Counted from the first letter of the stretch, positions 9,507 through 19,209 are shown. The stretch is 64,000 nucleotides of DNA from Metabacillus malikii (GCF_030813355.1 NZ_JAUSUD010000005.1:124001-188000), one strand, 5' to 3'. Numbers and translations are program-made. Notes: generated by a model not told the origin, from the letters alone.

Positions 9507-11216
9507 TTATTTTATTTTAAACATCGTAACCATTGATTGAAGCTCTTCTGCCATTTTTGCTAATGTTTGTGCAGAAGTCGTTATTTCCTCGATAGATGCT
9601 AGCTGTTCCTCAGTTCCTGCCGCTACTGTTTGTGATGTAGATGCAGAGGTTTCAGCATTTTTAGAAATCTCTAAAATACCATAAGCTGTTTGTTCAACAC
9701 TTGCAGACATTTCCTCAGCAGCAGCTGTGACTTCTTCAGATTGCTTTGATACATCTGTTGCCGATTGAAGGATTTGATTAAAAGATTCACCAGTCTCAGT
9801 AATTAAAGTAAGTCCAGTTTTCATTTCTGTGATACATTTATCCATCGAATCTACTGCATGTAACGTATTGGTTTGGATTTCGTGAATGAGGTGTGTAATT
9901 TGCTCTGCTGAACGATTTGATTCCTCAGCTAACTTTCTAACCTCATCAGCTACAACCGCAAAACCCTTGCCATGTTCCCCAGCTCGAGCAGCTTCAATTG
10001 CTGCATTTAGTGCTAATAGATTCGTTTGATTTGAAATTCCTGAAATCATCTCTACAATATTTTCAATTTCTTTTGAACGTTGACCAAGTTCTTTAATAAT
10101 GCTAGAAGATGAAAGAACGGTACTATTAATCGAGTTCATTTGTTCAATTGTTTTCTTTAAAGAGATGTTCCCCTTTTCTGACTCTTCAGTTGTTGTATTA
10201 GAATGCTCTGATACAAGTGAGATAGATTCAGTAATATGATTGATGCCCATCGCCATTTCTTGAATTGCAGTTGATGCATTATCAGTTTCTCTTACCGATG
10301 TTTCAGCAGAAGTAGCAAGAGTTGTGCTGGCTTCAGCAATTTGCTCTGATGCACGGTTTGATTCTTCGGCACTTGTCATTAATTGCTCTGATGAAGCTGC
10401 GACTTGGTCTGATGAGAATTGAATTTTTGAAATGACTTCGTTAAATTTGCTTAACATATTGTTAAAGGACAGTGTTAGAGAACCAATCTCATCTTTTGAT
10501 TGATATGTGCTCTGAACAGATAAATCACCTTCCTCAGCAAGCTTCATTAATGATTCAATACCTTTAATAGGCTTCACAATCAATGTGATGATAGCCCAGC
10601 TTATTAAGCTGAAAAGAACTAATGATAGAATGGTAATGCTAATAATTAGGGCATTTGATGCTTGGACATCATCTTTATTTTGTTCATTAACAGATTTTGC
10701 ATCCTCCCGATTAATTTGGATTAATTGAATGTAATTGGTGTCAATTTGCTTCATAATGGGATCTGCTGTTGTTGTATAGATTTCATATGCTTCATCATTT
10801 TGATTTTTAGCAGCTAACTCTGTTACTTCTGCTAAAGGCTTTTCAATATCTGTAGATAACTCCTCGAGTTTATCTAATACTTCTAATTCGTCCTTGTTAT
10901 CTGTTTGATATGAAGCTAATATTTTGTCAGTTTCATTTAATCGCTTCTCAATTTCATTTAGCAATTCATTATTTCGTGTCTCATCCGTCGTAATCAGTAA
11001 CTCGATCATTGACTTCTCGACAATTTGGTTGTTCGATTGTAATAAGCTAACAGTGTCAATTGATTGAAGTTTATTTTTATACATATCATCGAGCTTATTA
11101 CCCATATCATGAAGTTGAACAAATCCGATTGTGCCAATAGCTATTAAACCAATTATTGCAATAAAGATTAACAGGGTAATTTTTGTTCTGATTTTGAAGT
11201 TTTTGAGTAAATTCAT
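9507..11216 (-). CDS. Methyl-accepting chemotaxis protein with 4HB-type sensor domain
   Basis: A 569-residue transmembrane chemoreceptor. It has an N-terminal membrane helix (about 10-32), an extracellular four-helix-bundle-like sensor region (about 35-190), a second membrane helix, a HAMP domain, and a long cytoplasmic signalling hairpin. The highly conserved tip is recognisable ([20 protein letters not shown] followed by [18 protein letters not shown]), as are flanking glutamine/glutamate methylation-type heptads. It passes ligand information to CheA/CheW. I place the start at ATG 11216, which follows an AAGGAGA element at a slightly long spacing; a TTG 57 bases further upstream has no ribosome site. 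The ligand is unknown and no other chemotaxis gene is nearby. Confidence 0.9.
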   Translation of the reverse strand: MNLLKNFKIRTKITLLIFIAIIGLIAIGTIGFVQLHDMGNKLDDMYKNKLQSIDTVSLLQSNNQIVEKSMIELLITTDETRNNELLNEIEKRLNETDKILASYQTDNKDELEVLDKLEELSTDIEKPLAEVTELAAKNQNDEAYEIYTTTADPIMKQIDTNYIQLIQINREDAKSVNEQNKDDVQASNALIISITILSLVLFSLISWAIITLIVKPIKGIESLMKLAEEGDLSVQSTYQSKDEIGSLTLSFNNMLSKFNEVISKIQFSSDQVAASSEQLMTSAEESNRASEQIAEASTTLATSAETSVRETDNASTAIQEMAMGINHITESISLVSEHSNTTTEESEKGNISLKKTIEQMNSINSTVLSSSSIIKELGQRSKEIENIVEMISGISNQTNLLALNAAIEAARAGEHGKGFAVVADEVRKLAEESNRSAEQITHLIHEIQTNTLHAVDSMDKCITEMKTGLTLITETGESFNQILQSATDVSKQSEEVTAAAEEMSASVEQTAYGILEISKNAETSASTSQTVAAGTEEQLASIEEITTSAQTLAKMAEELQSMVTMFKIK

Positions 11217-11488
11217 AAGATGTCTTATCTCCTTTTTAAGTTTGTAGTGCTTTTTTTCGACAAAATTCACCAATATTCATAATATCGGCGTAAGTAAAAA
11301 AAATTAATAAGTAAATGAGCTGATTAAGTGAAATTTTTTTAGGTTAGTCATGTTTGATGTTTAGTATGAGAAACTCATTAATGGGGGTTTTTGGCTTCGA
11401 TTAATAATGATTCCAATATATAGAGTGTACTTGTTTATACACGAGTAGTTCGCTTGGCTGAAGAAAGTGCTAGAAAGGATAATGTGAA

Positions 11489-11524
11489 TAAAAAAGAAGA
11501 ACAAGGATGATTTCCTTGCTCTTC
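11489..11524 (-). terminator. Terminator of guaC (minus strand)
   Basis: On the minus strand GAAGAGCAAGG (11524-11514) pairs with CCTTGTTCTTC (11506-11496), followed by TTTTTT. It lies 16 bases after the guaC stop. Confidence 0.85.
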
Positions 11525-11539
11525 GCAGAAAATTTATGA

Positions 11540-12523
11540 TTAATATATTTTATCACCATTGAAAATGGAATTTTTCACAATAACATAATCGACATTGCGA
11601 ATTGCATTCAATTTCTTCCCGCCTGCATAAGAAATTGATGATTGCAGGTCTTGTTCCATTTCAGTTAATGTATCTTGCAAAGAACCTTTATACTCCACAT
11701 ACATTTTCTTGCCTTCAACATTTTTCTTTTCACCTTTTTGAAATTCTGATGCAGAACCAAAGTATTCTTTAAACAGTTTTCCATCTTTTTCAATCGTTTT
11801 TCCTGGTGATTCCTCATGGCCGGCAAATAGAGAACCAATCATCACCATTGAGGCTCCGAAGCGAATTGATTTAGCTATATCACCGTGAGTACGAATCCCG
11901 CCATCAGCAATAATTGGTTTGCTTGCAGCTTTAGCGCACCAACGAAGAGCTGCTAATTGCCAGCCGCCAGTACCAAAGCCTGTTTTGATTTTTGTTATGC
12001 AAACCTTACCAGGGCCAATGCCTACTTTTGTTGCATCTGCGCCAGCGTTCTCTAATTCTCTAACAGCTTCAGGAGTACCGACGTTTCCAGCGATAACAAA
12101 ACTAGTTGGTAGATGCTTTTTTATATGCTGTATCATCGCTATAACAGCATTAGAATGCCCATGTGCGATATCAATTGTAATGAATTCTGGAATTAGCTGA
12201 TCGTGAGCTAATTGTTCAATAAAACTATACTCTTCCTCTTTAACACCTACACTTATGGATGAAATTAAGCCTCGTGATTTCATCATCTTAATAAAGTCAA
12301 TTCGTTTTTCAGGTTCGAAACGATGCATAATATAAAAGTAGCCATTTTCAGCTAAATAAACAGAAATCGTTTCATCAATAATTGTCTGCATATTTGCAGG
12401 GACTACAGGTAATTTAAAATTATGACCACCTAATGTAACGGTCGTATCACATTCTGAACGGCTATTAACAATACATTTTGCAGGAATTAACTGAATATCC
12501 TCATAGTCAAACACGTTTTCCAC
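11540..12523 (-). CDS. guaC: GMP reductase
   Basis: A 327-residue enzyme of the IMPDH/GMPR superfamily that reductively deaminates GMP to IMP with NADPH, allowing guanine nucleotides to be used for adenine nucleotide synthesis. The TIM-barrel signature is present: [10 protein letters not shown] (114-123), [12 protein letters not shown], and the catalytic loop [20 protein letters not shown] with nucleophile C175, then [14 protein letters not shown]. There is no CBS domain, which separates it from IMP dehydrogenase. The start is GTG (12523) with AGGAGTGG at good spacing. Two inverted PurR-box-like elements lie just upstream; guaC belongs to the PurR regulon in B. subtilis. It is a single-gene unit with its own terminator. 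Confidence 0.96.
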   Translation of the reverse strand: MENVFDYEDIQLIPAKCIVNSRSECDTTVTLGGHNFKLPVVPANMQTIIDETISVYLAENGYFYIMHRFEPEKRIDFIKMMKSRGLISSISVGVKEEEYSFIEQLAHDQLIPEFITIDIAHGHSNAVIAMIQHIKKHLPTSFVIAGNVGTPEAVRELENAGADATKVGIGPGKVCITKIKTGFGTGGWQLAALRWCAKAASKPIIADGGIRTHGDIAKSIRFGASMVMIGSLFAGHEESPGKTIEKDGKLFKEYFGSASEFQKGEKKNVEGKKMYVEYKGSLQDTLTEMEQDLQSSISYAGGKKLNAIRNVDYVIVKNSIFNGDKIY

Positions 12524-12537
12524 TAAAAACCACTCCT

Positions 12538-12614
12538 AAATACGAATAATAATATCAAGGTATCTTGAAACGTTCGTACATTCATAGGTTACACTATAGA
12601 GAGATATATGTCAA
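12538..12614 (-). promoter_or_regulatory. guaC control region: two inverted PurBoxes and a -35 element
   Basis: Box 1 AAATACGAATAAT (12538-12550) matches the recalled PurR consensus AWWWCCGAACWWT at 11 of 13 positions. Box 2, read on the minus strand (12581-12569), is ATGTACGAACGTT, 10 of 13. They are inverted and separated by 18 bases, close to the known 16-17-base spacing of the slightly longer boxes. A TTGACA (minus strand, 12614-12609) upstream is a candidate -35; I see no clear -10. Confidence 0.6.
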
Positions 12615-12661
12615 AGTACCATAGAAGTTACCGAATTTGAGTTTTAAATAGTCAAAAAAGA

Positions 12662-12740
12662 AGGTGATTTTCAGCGTCGGTTTTCCAAAGCTCACTTATA
12701 TATTACAGTGAGCTTTTTGGTAGACACTTAAAAATCACCC
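12662..12740 (-). terminator. Nested terminator of the ThDP enzyme/CMD operon (minus strand)
   Basis: An outer stem GGTGATTTT/AAAATCACC (12663-12671 with 12731-12739) encloses an inner stem CCAAAGCTCACT (12685-12696) with AGTGAGCTTT (12707-12716). Read on the minus strand the outer stem is followed by TTCTTTTTT. Confidence 0.7.
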
Positions 12741-12749
12741 TCAAATGTA

Positions 12750-13121
12750 TTATTCTGAGAAAATCTTTCCAGCAATTTGCATAGCTTGTGTTGCTTTAGG
12801 AAATCCTGTATATGCAGCACATTGTATAATAATTTCTTTAATTTCGGCTTGTGTTAATCCAACATTTAACGCCGCACGGATATGAACCTCAAGCTGGTCA
12901 AATGCTCCTTGGGTAATTAATGTAGTCAGGGTAACAATTTCCCTTTGTGCTAATGATAGACCGTTTCTAGCATAAACGTCACCGAATCCGAATGAAATAA
13001 TCATATTCCAGAAATCAGGGTCGACCTCTTGCATCTTTTGCATCATTTGAAATGTTTCATTAGGAACCATTTCTTTAACTGTTCTTAAACCCTTTTCATA
13101 TCTTGTTTTGTTAGATTCCAA
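12750..13121 (-). CDS. Carboxymuconolactone decarboxylase (CMD)-family protein
   Basis: A 123-residue single-domain CMD/AhpD-like protein. The region IVTLTTLITQGAFDQLEVHI followed by RAALNVGLTQAEIKEII and CAAYTGFPKATQAM matches the gamma-carboxymuconolactone decarboxylase subfamily, including the conserved E-x-H segment; it lacks the CxxC of AhpD-type peroxidase partners. It begins with TTG (13121) preceded by GGGGAGG, and that ribosome site lies within the last codons of the upstream ThDP-enzyme gene, only two bases before, so the two are translationally coupled. It probably acts on the product or substrate of its partner, but no aromatic-degradation genes are present and the reaction is unknown. 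Confidence 0.85.
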   Translation of the reverse strand: MESNKTRYEKGLRTVKEMVPNETFQMMQKMQEVDPDFWNMIISFGFGDVYARNGLSLAQREIVTLTTLITQGAFDQLEVHIRAALNVGLTQAEIKEIIIQCAAYTGFPKATQAMQIAGKIFSE

Positions 13122-13123
13122 AA

Positions 13124-14761
13124 TTACTGCCTCCCCATTGTTGGTGGTATTTCATCACCATCTACTATTACTTCTACAACAACTGGTTGTTTTTGATTTT
13201 CAGTTATTTGCAAGGCTTGATGCAATGCAGACTGTAAATCATTAGGATTAAAACATTTAAACGAAGGTAACCCCATTGATTTAGCAAAAGCAGAGACATC
13301 AAGTGGAGGATCGTAGACGGCACCAATTGACTTACCGATCATTTTCCTCATCCCTTTTTCAACCATATCTAATCGGCCGTTATTTAATACGATAAATAAT
13401 ACAGGTGCATCGTAGTGGAGAGCAGTTGATAATTCCGTACCATGCATAAACAAGCAACCGTCACCTGCTAAAGAAATAATGGTTTTTTCAGGTGCAGCGA
13501 TTTTCGCACCAATCGAATAACAAATACCATGCCCCATAGCCCCAAATACATCATCAAAAAAGAATGTTCCGGGTTCGTATATATCAAAGTATTTAATACC
13601 GTAAAATGTATGACTGCCATCATCACCAAATATAATTGCATCATCAGGAAGAGAATTTCTTATTACTTTTAGTGTCGTCTCTGCTGTCATACTTTCATTT
13701 GGTGCATTGTTTACGATTTCATTAATTTGTTTAGGTTTGTTAAAATCTGATGAGTTTGTCTGATGAACATCTGTTAATAATGCTTGTAAATTAGTACGGA
13801 TATCGCCCAGAACAGGAATTGTCGGTACATCTATCGTTTTTCCAATAAAAGTTTGGTCATAGTCAAAGTGTATAATTGTTTGTGGGTACATGTCCCTTGT
13901 AAAGCCAGCAACAGACATGTCACTTAGCTTTGTTCCGATAACAAGCATCAAGTCGATACCTTCTTTTAGGTAATCAGATGCTTCCTGTGTACCGCCCAAG
14001 CCAAAGGCACCTAAAGAAAGGGTATGATTTGAACGGAATGTTCCTTTCCCACCAGGGGTAGTCATAACCGGTATGTTCCAATGTTCAGCAAGTTGTTGAA
14101 CTTCTTGATAAGCCTTACTAGAGTGGATACCTTTACCTAAGAAAAGCAGTGGTCGCTTTGCAGTCTTCAATTTTTCCTTCACTTCATCAAGTAATGGTGA
14201 AATCATTTCGTACGATTGTGGTAAATCAATTTCAAATGGCTCAATTTCTTGAATTAAGATGTCAAAAGCGATAGATAAATGAACAGGACCTTTCACGCCA
14301 GATAAAGCCTTTTGTAAGGCATGCTGCAAATGGATTTGAAGCATATCAGCTCGTTCAACTCGGGCACTATATTTGGTGACTGATTTAAACATTTCAACTA
14401 AATCTGTGCCGAAGCTAGAAGAGTCTTGACCCATTGCTTTACCAGTATCCTTTGATGCAGGATGGCCAGTAATAATAAGTAAAGGAACATTCGAAGCTTT
14501 AGCTTGTCCAGCTGCAGTTAGTAAGTTTGTTCCACCGGGTCCAGAAGTACCTAAAGCAACGCCAATTTTTTGATTCATCATCGCATATCCAGTTGCCTCA
14601 TATCCTGCACCTGATTCATGTTTACTCAAGATAAATTCAATTTCCTGCTTATCTGTAGCAAAAATTAGCGGTGAAACTGCCTTTCCAGGAATACCAAATA
14701 GATGATTAACTCCCCATCTTTTAAAGTTTTTCACTAAAATTGTTGCACAGCTTTCCAACAT
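13124..14761 (-). CDS. Thiamine-diphosphate-dependent enzyme of the acetolactate synthase/benzoylformate decarboxylase type
   Basis: A 545-residue protein with the three-domain POX/AHAS architecture: Pyr domain with the ThDP-activating glutamate E49 (LSKHESGAGYEA), central domain (about 190-330), and PP domain with the metal-ThDP motif GDGCL (433-437) running to NN (460-461). Substrate choices in this family include pyruvate, 2-oxoacids, oxalyl-CoA and benzoylformate; the sequence does not decide between them. There is no adjacent acetolactate synthase small subunit or ilv gene, which argues against branched-chain biosynthesis. It starts with ATG after an AGGAGGAG site and leads an operon with the CMD-family gene. 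Confident family, uncertain reaction. Confidence 0.85.
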   Translation of the reverse strand: MLESCATILVKNFKRWGVNHLFGIPGKAVSPLIFATDKQEIEFILSKHESGAGYEATGYAMMNQKIGVALGTSGPGGTNLLTAAGQAKASNVPLLIITGHPASKDTGKAMGQDSSSFGTDLVEMFKSVTKYSARVERADMLQIHLQHALQKALSGVKGPVHLSIAFDILIQEIEPFEIDLPQSYEMISPLLDEVKEKLKTAKRPLLFLGKGIHSSKAYQEVQQLAEHWNIPVMTTPGGKGTFRSNHTLSLGAFGLGGTQEASDYLKEGIDLMLVIGTKLSDMSVAGFTRDMYPQTIIHFDYDQTFIGKTIDVPTIPVLGDIRTNLQALLTDVHQTNSSDFNKPKQINEIVNNAPNESMTAETTLKVIRNSLPDDAIIFGDDGSHTFYGIKYFDIYEPGTFFFDDVFGAMGHGICYSIGAKIAAPEKTIISLAGDGCLFMHGTELSTALHYDAPVLFIVLNNGRLDMVEKGMRKMIGKSIGAVYDPPLDVSAFAKSMGLPSFKCFNPNDLQSALHQALQITENQKQPVVVEVIVDGDEIPPTMGRQ

Positions 14762-14828
14762 TGTAACTCCTCCTAGTTGTATGACTCTTATTTATATAAA
14801 GTAGAATGTTTCTATCATATATACAATC

Positions 14829-14880
14829 AGCTCTTTTCAAATATTGGACTAAGTAAGCAATATTTTACAAAAGAGCTTTT
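14829..14880. terminator. Bidirectional hairpin between the GGDEF/EAL gene and the ThDP-enzyme gene
   Basis: AGCTCTTTT (14829-14837) pairs with AAAAGAGCT (14869-14877), with inner CAAATATTG/CAATATTTT. T-rich sequence follows on the plus strand. It lies after the stop of the minus-strand GGDEF/EAL gene (14908), which it probably terminates. Confidence 0.6.
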
Positions 14881-14907
14881 GATTAATTTATGGATTGTTA
14901 TTTAATT

Positions 14908-17127
14908 TTATTTATTCCTTAATCTGTTTTCAAATTGTTCAACTGTAATCGGTTTACTATACAAATAACCTTGGGTTTGGTCACATTCATGTTTTCTTAA
15001 AAAATCCAACTGTTCTTGGGTTTCAACACCTTCGGCAATGACAGCTAGATTTAAATTATGTGCAAGTGTAATAATAGCTTTTACAATATTTGCGTCATTT
15101 ATATCCTCCATAATATCTCTTACAAAGGATTTATCTATTTTTAAATAGTCTAGTGGGAATTTTTTTAAATAACTAAGTGAACTATACCCAGTTCCGAAAT
15201 CATCTATACTTATGCCTACTCCAATAGCTTTTAGCTGTTGAAGAACGTGTAATGAGTGATCGAAATCCATAGCCATGGATTCAGTAATTTCTAACACTAA
15301 ATATTGTGGGTCTAACCCGGTATTGTTAATAACTGACTTTACAAAATCAACTAAATTTCTATGCAAAAACTGCTGAGTCGAAAGGTTAACAGACATTTTT
15401 ATCGGTTCAAAGTGATAATCTTGCCACTTCTTATTTTGAATGCAGGCTTGTTTAATTACCCATTCCCCGATGTGAGTGATGAGACCTGTTTCTTCAGCAA
15501 TTTGAATAAACTTGTCTGGGTAGATAAGTCCTTGTCTAGGATGATTCCAGCGAATTAATGCTTCTACACCAATTAATTTTCCAGATTTATTACAAATTTG
15601 TGGTTGATAGTGCAGAATAAATTCCCCGTTTTCAAGAGCATTTTTTAAATCGGCCTCTAACGTTATTTTTTCTGATAAATCATGCATTAACTCATCTGTA
15701 TAAATGACATAGCCATTTTTCCCTTGCTCCTTAGCTTGATACATTGCATTGTCTGCAAATACCATAAATTCTTCAAGGGTTAAAAAATAGTTAGGATAAA
15801 TAGCGATTCCGATACTTGCAGATGTTTCAATTTCTGATGATTGAACGACAAATGGTCTATCGAAGATTTTTAAGATTTTTTCTGCCTTTTTCTCGATATC
15901 TTGTTTAGTTTCGAAGCCTTTATAAATAAAGATAAATTCATCTCCACCCATTCGGGCAAGTTGTATCTTGTCATCCGTACATTCAGAAAGGCGTTTTGCA
16001 ACTTCAATCAATAATAAATCACCTTTAGAATGTCCGTATGTATCGTTAATAACTTTGAAACGGTCCAAATCTAAATAAAATACTGCTAAGGATTGGTGGT
16101 GATTATCATTATTTTTAATAAATGCTTGAACTTCTTTTTGGAAGTAGCGACGGTTAGGTAAGCCTGTTAAGTCATCGTGATATGCTAAGTAATTATATTT
16201 CTCTTCAATCATATATCGATCTGTTATATCTCTAAATTGCCCAAATGCTCCAACGAGTTCGTCTTCTTCATATATTGGCTGTGCATCGAAAAGACAAACG
16301 ACTAAATCACCGTTATGATTGTGAAACTTTAATTCAATATTTTCATATTTCTTCCCGTTTTCCAGGACATCTCGAAAATAAGTACCTGTTAGGTCTGATT
16401 CATAGACACATCTTCCAAGAACATCTTTTTTCTTAATCCCTGATACATCAGATGCAAAACTGTTAAATTCTGTTGTTATTCCGTTTTTATCTGTTATTAC
16501 AATTCCGTTTCGAGTACGGCTAAGCATAATTTGGTTCATTATATTAAGTATTCGGTTTTGCTTTCTTAATAGAAGCTCTCTTTCGATTGAATCAACTACA
16601 TGTGAAAGCATTGTTAAGAATAGAGGGTTTTGGTTTGTTATAGGCATCATTAAACATACACTGCCGAGAAGACTGTTTTCATCTGTATAATGAAAAACTG
16701 CTCCATAGCAAGCAATTTCTTGAAGAAAGGTGTGATAATGCTGCTTGCCTATTAGTGAAATAGGATGTTTTTGTTGTAAAGTTAAGCTAATAACATTCGT
16801 TCCAGTGTCTTCTTGTGTAAATAGACTCCCGATTTCAATTCCGAACTCTTTAACAGTCGATTTGATTGTTTCATCCCCGACCATCTCTAAAAGGTGTCCT
16901 TCAGCATCCGAAATGACAACTAGAATTGGTGTGCCTTTTAATGACGCTAAAAGCTTATTAGAAAAGAAACTAACGACTGAAAGTATTTCGTAATATTCCT
17001 TTCGTTTCGTGGTTAATTCCTCTTTTGTCATATACTTCTTTGGTTTCGGGATAATATCTGGATCCATACCACGTAACTGACAAAGCTGCTTTGATTCTCT
17101 TATATAGTTTGGTTCTTTTTCGCTCAT
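14908..17127 (-). CDS. GAF-PAS-GGDEF-EAL cyclic-di-GMP turnover protein
   Basis: A 739-residue cytoplasmic protein with no membrane helix. Residues about 40-190 resemble the GAF domain of sigma-54-type activators (EDTGTNVISLTLQQKHPISL). A PAS domain follows (about 200-305, NGIVITDKNGITTEFNS). The GGDEF domain (about 310-480) has an intact GGDEF motif (394-398) and DLDRFKVINDTYGH. The EAL domain (about 485-739) keeps VEALIRW (521-527), so both diguanylate cyclase and phosphodiesterase chemistry look possible. I start it at ATG 17127, preceded by GAGGTG; the frame extends 57 bases further without a ribosome site. Which activity dominates cannot be read from motifs alone. A second GGDEF gene is divergently encoded next to it. 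Confidence 0.92.
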   Translation of the reverse strand: MSEKEPNYIRESKQLCQLRGMDPDIIPKPKKYMTKEELTTKRKEYYEILSVVSFFSNKLLASLKGTPILVVISDAEGHLLEMVGDETIKSTVKEFGIEIGSLFTQEDTGTNVISLTLQQKHPISLIGKQHYHTFLQEIACYGAVFHYTDENSLLGSVCLMMPITNQNPLFLTMLSHVVDSIERELLLRKQNRILNIMNQIMLSRTRNGIVITDKNGITTEFNSFASDVSGIKKKDVLGRCVYESDLTGTYFRDVLENGKKYENIELKFHNHNGDLVVCLFDAQPIYEEDELVGAFGQFRDITDRYMIEEKYNYLAYHDDLTGLPNRRYFQKEVQAFIKNNDNHHQSLAVFYLDLDRFKVINDTYGHSKGDLLLIEVAKRLSECTDDKIQLARMGGDEFIFIYKGFETKQDIEKKAEKILKIFDRPFVVQSSEIETSASIGIAIYPNYFLTLEEFMVFADNAMYQAKEQGKNGYVIYTDELMHDLSEKITLEADLKNALENGEFILHYQPQICNKSGKLIGVEALIRWNHPRQGLIYPDKFIQIAEETGLITHIGEWVIKQACIQNKKWQDYHFEPIKMSVNLSTQQFLHRNLVDFVKSVINNTGLDPQYLVLEITESMAMDFDHSLHVLQQLKAIGVGISIDDFGTGYSSLSYLKKFPLDYLKIDKSFVRDIMEDINDANIVKAIITLAHNLNLAVIAEGVETQEQLDFLRKHECDQTQGYLYSKPITVEQFENRLRNK

Positions 17128-17395
17128 AGTGTGCACCTCAATTACGAATGATTTCTGGATCAAAAAAATAAATATTATCCACAAAGAAGTAATGATAAAA
17201 TAAGATTTAAGTCACGAATTAGGCTTAAAATCCTACTAGATACATTCTCTTATACCATAATTATTCTCAAACTTTTATAGAATATTCGATATAGCTAAGG
17301 AATAACGATGTGAGAGTTATTTTAGTTGTTTTCATACTAGAATAATTTTAGGTGTAATTTCAACATATTTCAACAAGATTTTACATGATGAGTAT

Positions 17396-17424
17396 TTGTA
17401 CCAAGGACTATTGTACTATATAAT
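17396..17424 (+). promoter_or_regulatory. Sigma-A promoter upstream of the membrane GGDEF gene
   Basis: TTGTAC (17396-17401), 17-bp spacer, TATAAT (17419-17424). Transcription would begin near 17431, giving a leader of about 330 nt before the GGDEF start. Confidence 0.65.
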
Positions 17425-17761
17425 AAGTGTGACAAACTAATTAATTTTCAAAGTAGGTGATGTTTGCTCACTTATTCGTAAGGCTGTTTTTGTAAATATT
17501 ATATCTATATACTCAGTCGTCATTGTTTACTGCACCCTGACATATACGCTTGCATGAGTTTCCCATCCCCACACATAACGCATGAATTTCAACTATTACA
17601 TGAATTCCCTTTGGAATAAATGAACAAAAATATTATTAGAACAGCCTTGCCTTGCTCAGAACTTTTATTAAAGGTTATACATAAATATCGCCAATAAACT
17701 GTATTGTGTATGTTTATTGAAATTGGAATAAGAGATAAATAAATATTAGGCGGTGGTAGAG
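17425..17761 (+). other. Long untranslated leader before the GGDEF gene
   Basis: About 330 bases without a gene. It holds an 11-codon open frame (17460-17495) with an AGGTG site just upstream, and a short complementary pair AAGGCTGTT (17480-17488)/AACAGCCTT (17640-17648). I recognise no riboswitch; the conserved cores of cyclic-di-GMP riboswitches are not visible. Confidence 0.35.
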
Positions 17762-18787
17762 ATGTTTCCAAGAATTGAATCGTTAAATGATTTGAAAAGA
17801 GTTATCTACTTGTGTGTTATACCACTATTTCAAATCGCATTAGGTTCTAACATTTTACATTTTTTGAGAGGAAACCATCAGGTTGTTTTAATAATCGATG
17901 TAAGTGTTTTTTTGTGGTTTTTGTTATGCTGGGTATTTTTATATAAAAAACGGTTTGTTAACTATATTGAAATGATTAATTTAGTTATCGTTTTTATTAT
18001 GTTTACGGCGTTATTTATTAATACTGTAAATAACGGTTTAAACGAAAATGGGTTTGGAACTTATATTATATGGAGTCCATTTTTTATCGGATATATTTTT
18101 ATTACATTAAAAGAGAAACAGGCTATCTTTGTCATGAGTTTATTTCTAGTCATAACAATTGTATCTGGGGTGCTAGTATATGAAGGTCTAAATGAACTTG
18201 CAAGGCAATCCATTATACAATTTTACTTTGCACATTTTGTATATGGAATTACGATGGTGTTCAGCAGGCATATTATTAGAGCATATAATTTGATTGAGAG
18301 TATGAAAAAAGAAGCTTATTATGACTTTTTAACGGGCATCGCGAATCGGGTAAAAGTGAATAAATTATTAGAGATTAACATTAAAGAATCTGAAATCAAT
18401 AATAATATTTTTAGTGTTTTATTTTTTGATATAGACAGATTTAAACATATAAACGATCAATACGGACATGATATCGGTGATGCTATACTAAAGGAACTAG
18501 CAAAATTAATACAAGATAATTTAGAAACCAATGAATTGTTTGGAAGATGGGGTGGTGAGGAGTTTATTATTATATCTCGTAAAGGTCTTAAAGATGCTGT
18601 AAGAAGGGCTGAATTGATTAGAGAAATAGTTGAAGGACATGCATTCTCCGTTGTTAAAAGTGTGACCATTAGTTTTGGGGTAACAAGTTATACAAAAGGT
18701 GACACAATCCAGTCAATTCTTAAGAGGGCAGACATAGGGTTATATGAGTCTAAAAATAATGGGCGAAATCTTGTGACGAGTAAGTAA
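17762..18787 (+). CDS. Membrane-bound diguanylate cyclase (GGDEF protein)
   Basis: A 341-residue protein with about six hydrophobic helices in residues 15-175, then a GGDEF domain. Catalytic features are FFDIDRFKHINDQYGH and GGEEF (264-268), an active-type signature, so it probably makes cyclic di-GMP from GTP. There is no RxxD inhibitory site in the usual place five residues before GGEEF (the preceding residues are NELFGRW). I start it at ATG 17762 because GGCGGTGG lies at suitable distance; a GTG nine bases upstream overlaps that site. It is divergent from the GAF-PAS-GGDEF-EAL gene and has a long leader. The membrane region may sense an unknown signal. Confidence 0.9.
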   Translation: MFPRIESLNDLKRVIYLCVIPLFQIALGSNILHFLRGNHQVVLIIDVSVFLWFLLCWVFLYKKRFVNYIEMINLVIVFIMFTALFINTVNNGLNENGFGTYIIWSPFFIGYIFITLKEKQAIFVMSLFLVITIVSGVLVYEGLNELARQSIIQFYFAHFVYGITMVFSRHIIRAYNLIESMKKEAYYDFLTGIANRVKVNKLLEINIKESEINNNIFSVLFFDIDRFKHINDQYGHDIGDAILKELAKLIQDNLETNELFGRWGGEEFIIISRKGLKDAVRRAELIREIVEGHAFSVVKSVTISFGVTSYTKGDTIQSILKRADIGLYESKNNGRNLVTSK

Positions 18788-18820
18788 TAATATGTGGCAA
18801 TATACTATGAGCTAGAAAAA

Positions 18821-19181
18821 GACGCTGGGACATAACAAAAAATCCATAGTTAAATACGAACATTGTTTTTAGGGGTTCAATGTTCAAATTCTGTAAAGGT
18901 TGATTGGAGCTGATTGCGAGACTCCTGTGGGATGCGTGGGAGAGGTGAGACCCCACAGGAGTTTACTCCGAGGAGAACGAAAAGCGTAGGGAGATGACCT
19001 GAAGTTTGCTAGTCGATAGCCGCCAGAGCTAGACAGGCTCACCACCCACCCCGCGGAAAGCGAGTACTCGTGCTGCAATCAACCAGAACGTCAACCCTGT
19101 AAAAACAACACGAAGGTTGCAATGAAATCTCATCTAATAGTTCGTATTTTTCTTGTCTTTAAAACCTTTTGTCTCAGCCTC
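18821..19181. repeat. Palindromic intergenic repeat A (about 360 bp), MITE-like
   Basis: The ends are imperfect inverted repeats: GACGCTGGGACATAACAAAA at the left and TTTTGTCTCAGCCTC at the right. Inside are nested palindromes, GGTTGATTG/CAATCAACC and ACTCCTGTGGG (18921-18931)/CCCCACAGGAGT (18951-18962). The block 19025-19068 is nearly identical to 22463-22506 in element B. The style matches a repeat common between genes in Bacillaceae (recalled, not searched). Short open frames across it are not genes. Confidence 0.75.
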
Positions 19182-19209
19182 AATATATTTAAAAGATTTT
19201 TTTGTGCAA

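Noticed and set aside
17460-17495. 11-codon mini-gene upstream of the GGDEF gene
   Set aside because: Has a ribosome site but is too short to support as a gene; mentioned only as part of the leader.
18884-19078. Short minus-strand frames within repeat A
   Set aside because: They come from the palindromic repeat, have no ribosome site and no protein-like composition.
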